This document shows, in pieces, positions 31,936 to 35,817 of a stretch of 35,817 nucleotides of DNA. The stretch is from NCBI RefSeq assembly GCF_000485595.1, contig NW_014577099.1:226077-261893 (forward strand), read 5' to 3'. The stretch's first letter is position 1, and every line of letters begins with the position of its first letter. Source of the stretch: Priapulus caudatus (lineage: Eukaryota; Priapulida; Priapulimorpha; Priapulimorphida; Priapulidae). The notes below the pieces were generated by a model. It did no database searches. It saw only the letters and a program-made list of their open reading frames with translations, and had not been told where the DNA came from. Made by a program: the position numbers and the translations under genes.

Positions 31936-33483
31936 TCCCTTTCTCTGCCTCCCTCCCTCCTCGCTCTCTCACTCACTTACCACCCTCGAACGCTTCGCGA
32001 TCCCCTCCCTCCTTCCCTCCCTCTCACTCAGCCACCTCGATCCCTCTCTCCCTCCTCCCTCCTCCTCCCTCCCTCCCTCTCTCACTCACTCACTTACCAC
32101 TTCGACCCCCTCCCTCCCTCCCTCCCTCACCACCTTCTCCCCTCCTCCGCCACCTCCTCCACCACCTTCTTCCCCTCCTCTACCTTCTTCCCCTCCTCTA
32201 CCTTCTTCCCCTTCTCCTTCCCCACCACCTTCTCCCCCTTCTACTCCACCAGCTTCTCCCCCTCCTCTACTTCCTCCACAATCTCCCACTCTCCTCTACC
32301 TTCTCCACCGTCTCCCACCATCCTCTACATCCTCCCTCTTCTACCTTCTTCCCCTCCTCTACCTCCTCTCTCCCCTATCTCCCCACTCCTCGTCCTCCTC
32401 CACCACATTCTCCCCTCCTCTACCTCCTCCCCCCTCCTTCTCCACCACTTTCTCCCCCTCCTCTACCTCCTCCGTCTTCTCCCCGCCATCCTCTACCTAC
32501 TCCCTCTTCTACCTTCTCCCTCTCCTCTACCTTCTCCCTCTCCTCTACCTCTTCCACCCTCTCCCACCATCCTCGACCTCCTCCCTCTTCTACCTTCTCC
32601 GCCTCTACTACCTCCTCTCTCCCCTATCGCCCCACTCCTCGTCCTCCTCCACCACATTCTCCCCCTCCTCTACCTCCTCCCTCCTCTACCTCCTCCCCCT
32701 CCTTCACCACTTTCTCCCCCTCCTCTACCTCCTCCGTCTTCTCCCACCATCCTCTACCTACTTCCTCTTCTACCTTCTCCCTCTCCTTTACTTCCTCCAC
32801 CTTCTTCCACCATCCTTGACCTCCTCCCTCTTCTACCTTCTCCCCCTCCACTACCTCCTCTCTCCCCTATCTCTCAACTCCCCCTCCCCTCCACCACATT
32901 CTCCCCTTCTACCTCCTCCCTCCTCTACCTCCTCCCCCACTACCTTCTACCCTCCTCTTCCCCCTCCTTCTCCACCACTTTCTCCCCCTCCTCAACCTCC
33001 TCCGTCTTCTCCCACCATCCTCTACCTACTCCCTCTTCTACTTCTACCTCTACCTTCTCTACCTCTTCCACTTTCTCCCACCATCCTCGACCTCCTCCCT
33101 CTTCTACCTTCTCCCCCTCCACTACCTCCTCTCTCCCCTATCTCCCAATTCCCCCTCCCCTCCACCACATTCTCCCCTTCTACCTCCTCCTTCCTCTACC
33201 TCCTCCTCTTCCCCCACCACCTACCCTCATCCTCGACCTCCTTTATGTACCCCTTTTCTACCTCCTTCCTGTCCCCCTTTTCTACCTCCTCCCCTTCTCC
33301 CCTCCTCCTCCGTCTTCCTTTCCCTCGTCCTCCTACTTCCTCCTACTCCGTCTTCCTACCTCTTCTACCTCCACCCCTTCTCCCCTCCTCCTCGCCCACT
33401 ATCTTCTCCCTCGTCCTCTACCTTCTCTCCTTCCTCCTGTACCACCTTCTCCCCTCCTCATATACCTCGTCCCTTTTTCTCTA
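31936..33483. repeat. G-depleted C/T-rich tandem repeat tract, about 1.5 kb
   Basis: The plus strand is nearly free of G and consists of CTCCTCTACCTCC-like words. A higher-order unit of about 250 bp is visible: CCTCCTCTCTCCCCTATC starts at 32362, 32611, 32854 (variant spacing) and 33125. The 229-codon plus frame at 32816-33505 (Ser/Pro/Leu/Thr only) and Glu/Gly-rich minus frames follow from composition and are not called as genes. Confidence 0.9.
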
Positions 33484-33660
33484 TTTCGATCCACGGATCG
33501 AATGATTCGATTCACGGATTGCATTATTCGATCCGTAAATCGAAGCATTCAATCCGTGAATTTTATAAGTGATAAAATCAACCATAAAACAAAAAATCGA
33601 ATTATGAAACAAAATACATGCCATATGTGTGTACCAAGATAATGGCTTGGGAGTAGAAAC
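33484..33660. repeat. Short degenerate repeats of ATTCGATTCACGGAT
   Basis: About five diverged copies of TTCGATYCACGGATCGAATG-like words in both orientations between 33484 and 33560, after which AT-rich spacer leads to the tRNA gene. Confidence 0.5.
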
Positions 33661-33666
33661 AAAAAA
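33661..33666 (-). terminator. RNA polymerase III terminator of tRNA-Phe
   Basis: Six T residues on the minus strand, 7 bases after the tRNA 3' end. Confidence 0.8.
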
Positions 33667-33672
33667 GTTTCT

Positions 33673-33745
33673 TGCCGAAACCCGGGATTGAACCAGGGAC
33701 CTTTAGATCTTCAGTCTAACGCTCTCCCAACTGAGCTATTTCGGC
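33673..33745 (-). tRNA. tRNA-Phe (anticodon GAA)
   Basis: On the minus strand a complete 73-nt cloverleaf can be folded. The acceptor GCCGAAA pairs with TTTCGGC plus discriminator A. The A box is TAGCTCAGTTGGG, the anticodon loop CTGAAGA and the B box GGTTCAATCCC. There is no intron and CCA is not encoded, as in eukaryotic nuclear tRNA genes. Confidence 0.97.
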
Positions 33746-34360
33746 CAACTGACAATTTATTAAACAACGATAACAGCCTAGTAATGTAGTTGTAACGTTA
33801 TGACTTTGTGATAATAATACATGTGTTTTCTATCTTTACTTTTATAATATGTTGTACCTTTCTTAAAAATATTAGCGTAAATATTCGCTAAATCGTCTTC
33901 TTTCTGCAAATAATTATGTTAGCTGTCTCGCGAGAAAACGAGGCGCGGCACACGCACTATCCGCCATTATTGGCGGTCTGCAGTATTCTTTAGGAATTGT
34001 TCACGTGAAACGTGTTTGTAGAGTTCTGCAGAATAAATCCATTTATTTTTACTGACATTGCATTCATACACTTGGATTTTTCATCAAAAGACTGTTAACT
34101 TTGTCATACTTGATCACACTACGGAAATATATTTTTTAAATTTAGATTTGTACGGAACTTCAACTAGGTCACAATTTCGTGTATGGGATGTCTGGATTCA
34201 ACTTTGATCACCAGGTACGCCGTAACGCGCGCAAGTCGACTTATCCTAGTCGTCGACTACGTGCCTAAAATGCAGCGTATACATGATATGTCAGGTCGGT
34301 CGCTACGTATAATTAGCTGAGAGTGAAAAAAACAGCCAAACTAAAACTTCAACGTAGTGT
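33746..34360. other. Spacer with promoter-like motifs and a possible short first exon
   Basis: TCTCGCGAGA at 33926-33935 is the palindromic core-promoter motif known in animals, followed by GCGCGGCACACGCAC and CCGCCATTATTGGCGG (YY1-like GCCAT) near 33960. At 34183 an ATG opens MGCLDSTLITR, reaching a consensus CCAG|GTACGC donor after 34214. MGC starts are typical of lipid-anchored proteins such as G-alpha subunits. With no second exon in view this remains only a candidate plus-strand gene start. Confidence 0.25.
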
Positions 34361-34411
34361 CAGGAGTCTAGTATCAATAAGACAATATCTATTGATACTG
34401 ATAGACTCCTG
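34361..34411. repeat. 51-bp hairpin with CAGGAGTCTA ends
   Basis: CAGGAGTCTAGTATCAATA is followed by its inverse (with three extra bases), ending TAGACTCCTG. The same terminal word in inverse orientation recurs at 35611-35630, so it could mark one end of a larger unit. Confidence 0.75.
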
Positions 34412-34422
34412 CTAATACTAAT

Positions 34423-34945
34423 GCAGATGGGGTCGTTGTCGTATCAGGTACTACAGCTCAAGGGGTCGTTGTATCAGGTACTACAGTACAGATATGTACC
34501 CGAGGTACATATATATGTATACACAAAGTGTACCAGACTTAATTGTACTACAGAAGTGTACCCTAATCCTAACCCTAACCCTAACCCTAGCCCTAACCCT
34601 AACCCTAACCCTAAACATACCTCATAGTCATATAAACATAATACTAAACAACCTAAAACTACCTCGGGTACATATCTGTAGTACCTGATACGACAACGAC
34701 CCCATCTGCGGTACTACAGTACAGATATATCATATGTACCCGAGGTAGTTTTAGGTTGTTTAGTATTACTATTAAAATGTAGTATTATGTTTATATTTTT
34801 ATATGAGGTACGGTATGTTTAGGGTTAGGGTTAAGGTTAGGGTTAGGGTACACTTCTGTAGTACAAGTCTGGTACACTTTGTTTATACATATATGTACCT
34901 CAGGTACATATCTGTAGTACCTGATACGACAACGACCCCTTGAGC
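34423..34945. repeat. Interleaved pair of palindromes with telomeric cores (family 2)
   Basis: Unit 1 (34423-34709) has ends GCAGATGGGGTCGTTGTCG and the exact inverse, with a core of nine CCCTAA-type units (34561-34614, two variant). A second, outer pair of ends, GCTCAAGGGGTCGTTG (34456) and its inverse (ending 34945), overlaps unit 1. Between 34710 and 34945 lies the reverse of the unit 1 interior with five TTAGGG-type units (34819-34848). The arms carry GTATCAGGTACTACAG and GTACCYGAGGTA. Confidence 0.88.
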
Positions 34946-35233
34946 GTTACTAGTTGGCAACCTTGTCAGCGATAATATCGGTCAGACGTCATTGATCATA
35001 CATGACGACAGTAAAAAGTTAACACGGGAATATACGCACGCATACGTAGTCAGGATTCTCCCCAGGAATTTCAGAAGGCATGTCAGGTATTCGGGCAATT
35101 TATCCTCGATTGCCAATACAAAAACCAAACTAGGAGTAGGATTGGGCCATGGCATGTATGTGCCATACGATCAATTCGAAAACGTATAGGGCGCAAACCC
35201 AATTCTGATTTCTGTGTATCATCAACTGATGCA
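34946..35233. other. Spacer between telomere-cored palindromes; nothing recognised
   Basis: Unique-looking sequence without ORF similarity, repeat or RNA gene that I can support. Confidence 0.4.
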
Positions 35234-35374
35234 CAGACTTTCCGTATATCAAGGAATGATGCAAAAACCCTAACCCTAACCCTAAGTCATAAAGTATATA
35301 ACCTTAGGTATCACGAAGTGTGTTAGGGTTAGGGTTAGGGTTTTTGCATCATTCCTTGATATACGGAAAGTCTG
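35234..35374. repeat. Perfect 52-bp inverted repeat with telomeric units in both arms (family 3)
   Basis: The left arm 35234-35285 begins CAGACTTTCCGTATATCAAG and ends in three CCCTAA units. The right arm 35323-35374 is its exact inverse and begins with three TTAGGG units. The loop is 37 bases. The arms show no mismatch at all. Confidence 0.93.
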
Positions 35375-35817
35375 GGGGCCGTTGTCAGAAAAATCGTAAA
35401 GTTAATGCTAATGTTAATGCTACGATAACACTTACGACTAATGTTAATGTTACGAGAGTAGCGTTGACAGAAACACATCGTAGCTACGAGCAAACTCACG
35501 ATAACAGGAACTTCATAATTTCATGTCACAAGGCTGCTGATTGGATGAGAATCGATCACAAAATTCAAATTCATACACATTTTTTGAACATCACAGTAAT
35601 TTATGCATATTATCAATTGATAGACTCCTGATATTCTGATGGTTAACCACATAAATAATATTTGATGAAAAACGACGCGGTCATGAATTTATTCTGCACA
35701 ACAAGACAAATTCTCACACTGTAAAGCTAGCAGCACACTTCACCATTTTCGTTGCTCGTACAGGCAATTTTCGTGGTCGGCAATTTTTGTGGCCGTTGCC
35801 GCGTCACAGCACACTTT
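35375..35817. other. Repeat-like end of the window
   Basis: GGGGCCGTTGTCAG is followed by TTAATGCTAATG/TTAATGTTACGA word repeats to about 35470, suggesting MITE-like DNA. The last 90 bases contain two AGCACACTT words (near 35731 and 35808) and GCAATTTTCGTGGTCGGCAA repeats of a possible element cut by the window edge. No gene seen. Confidence 0.35.

Noticed and set aside
32816-33505. 229-codon open frame of Ser/Pro/Leu/Thr
   Set aside because: It lies in the G-depleted C/T repeat tract, where stop codons are rare by composition. Amino acid content simply mirrors the repeat.
34423-35374. Subtelomeric location of the right end of the window
   Set aside because: The telomeric tracts are short, enclosed in palindromes and point in both directions. 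A true chromosome end would have long one-way arrays. Interior copies at 3.5 and 18.7 kb also argue against it.
1-35817. CRISPR array, bacterial operon or phage origin
   Set aside because: Genes are split by spliceosomal introns, the tRNA and promoter signals are eukaryotic, and no direct repeats with unique spacers of CRISPR size were seen. The 30-bp array at 31743 has near-identical spacers.

Overview
This is a eukaryotic, almost certainly metazoan, nuclear genome window. Genes are split by short AT-rich GT-AG introns, the tRNA is eukaryotic in type, interstitial telomeric repeats are of the (TTAGGG)n type, and non-coding DNA is crowded with DNA transposons and MITEs. Gene content and intron size fit a non-bilaterian or marine invertebrate (sponge-like). 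That taxonomic guess is inference and weak.

Three protein-coding genes can be rebuilt exon by exon. (1) About 1180-6985, plus strand: an ACBP-domain enoyl-CoA delta isomerase of the ECI2 type. Its C-terminus and stop are clear; the first exon was not found. (2) 14833-7745, minus strand: an RMDN1-like protein (regulator of microtubule dynamics, TPR-like). It contains two adjacent, homologous, equal-length exons (90 nt each, phase 0) that look like mutually exclusive alternatives. Its first exon was not found. (3) 19708-28385, plus strand: an MRNIP-like protein with a zinc-ribbon N-terminus, five exons and a complete frame of 226 codons. Genes 1 and 2 converge tail to tail with poly(A) signals about 25 bp apart. 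Genes 2 and 3 diverge. A tRNA-Phe(GAA) gene lies on the minus strand at 33673-33745.

The rest is largely mobile or repeat DNA: a truncated THAP-domain P-like inverted-repeat element inside an ECI2 intron; several TIR-bearing MITEs; a repeat family with CCTCCGCC-type ends, one copy of which carries nested insertions next to an assembly gap; a 2.59-kb PIF/Harbinger transposon with TTA target duplication and a frameshifted transposase inside MRNIP intron 1; a 2.4-kb LTR-type element (minus orientation) whose LTR2 is split by a hAT-like MITE; a phased array of 19-bp palindromes; and about 1.5 kb of G-poor, C/T-rich tandem repeats.

The most unusual signal is a set of palindromic elements, of at least four unrelated arm sequences, that each carry a short telomeric repeat tract (TTAGGG/CCCTAA) inside the palindrome: 3396-3668, 18613-18918, about 20241-20492, 34423-34945 (an interleaved pair) and 35234-35374. 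I know of no standard annotation for telomere-cored foldback elements of this kind. They are described in the findings.
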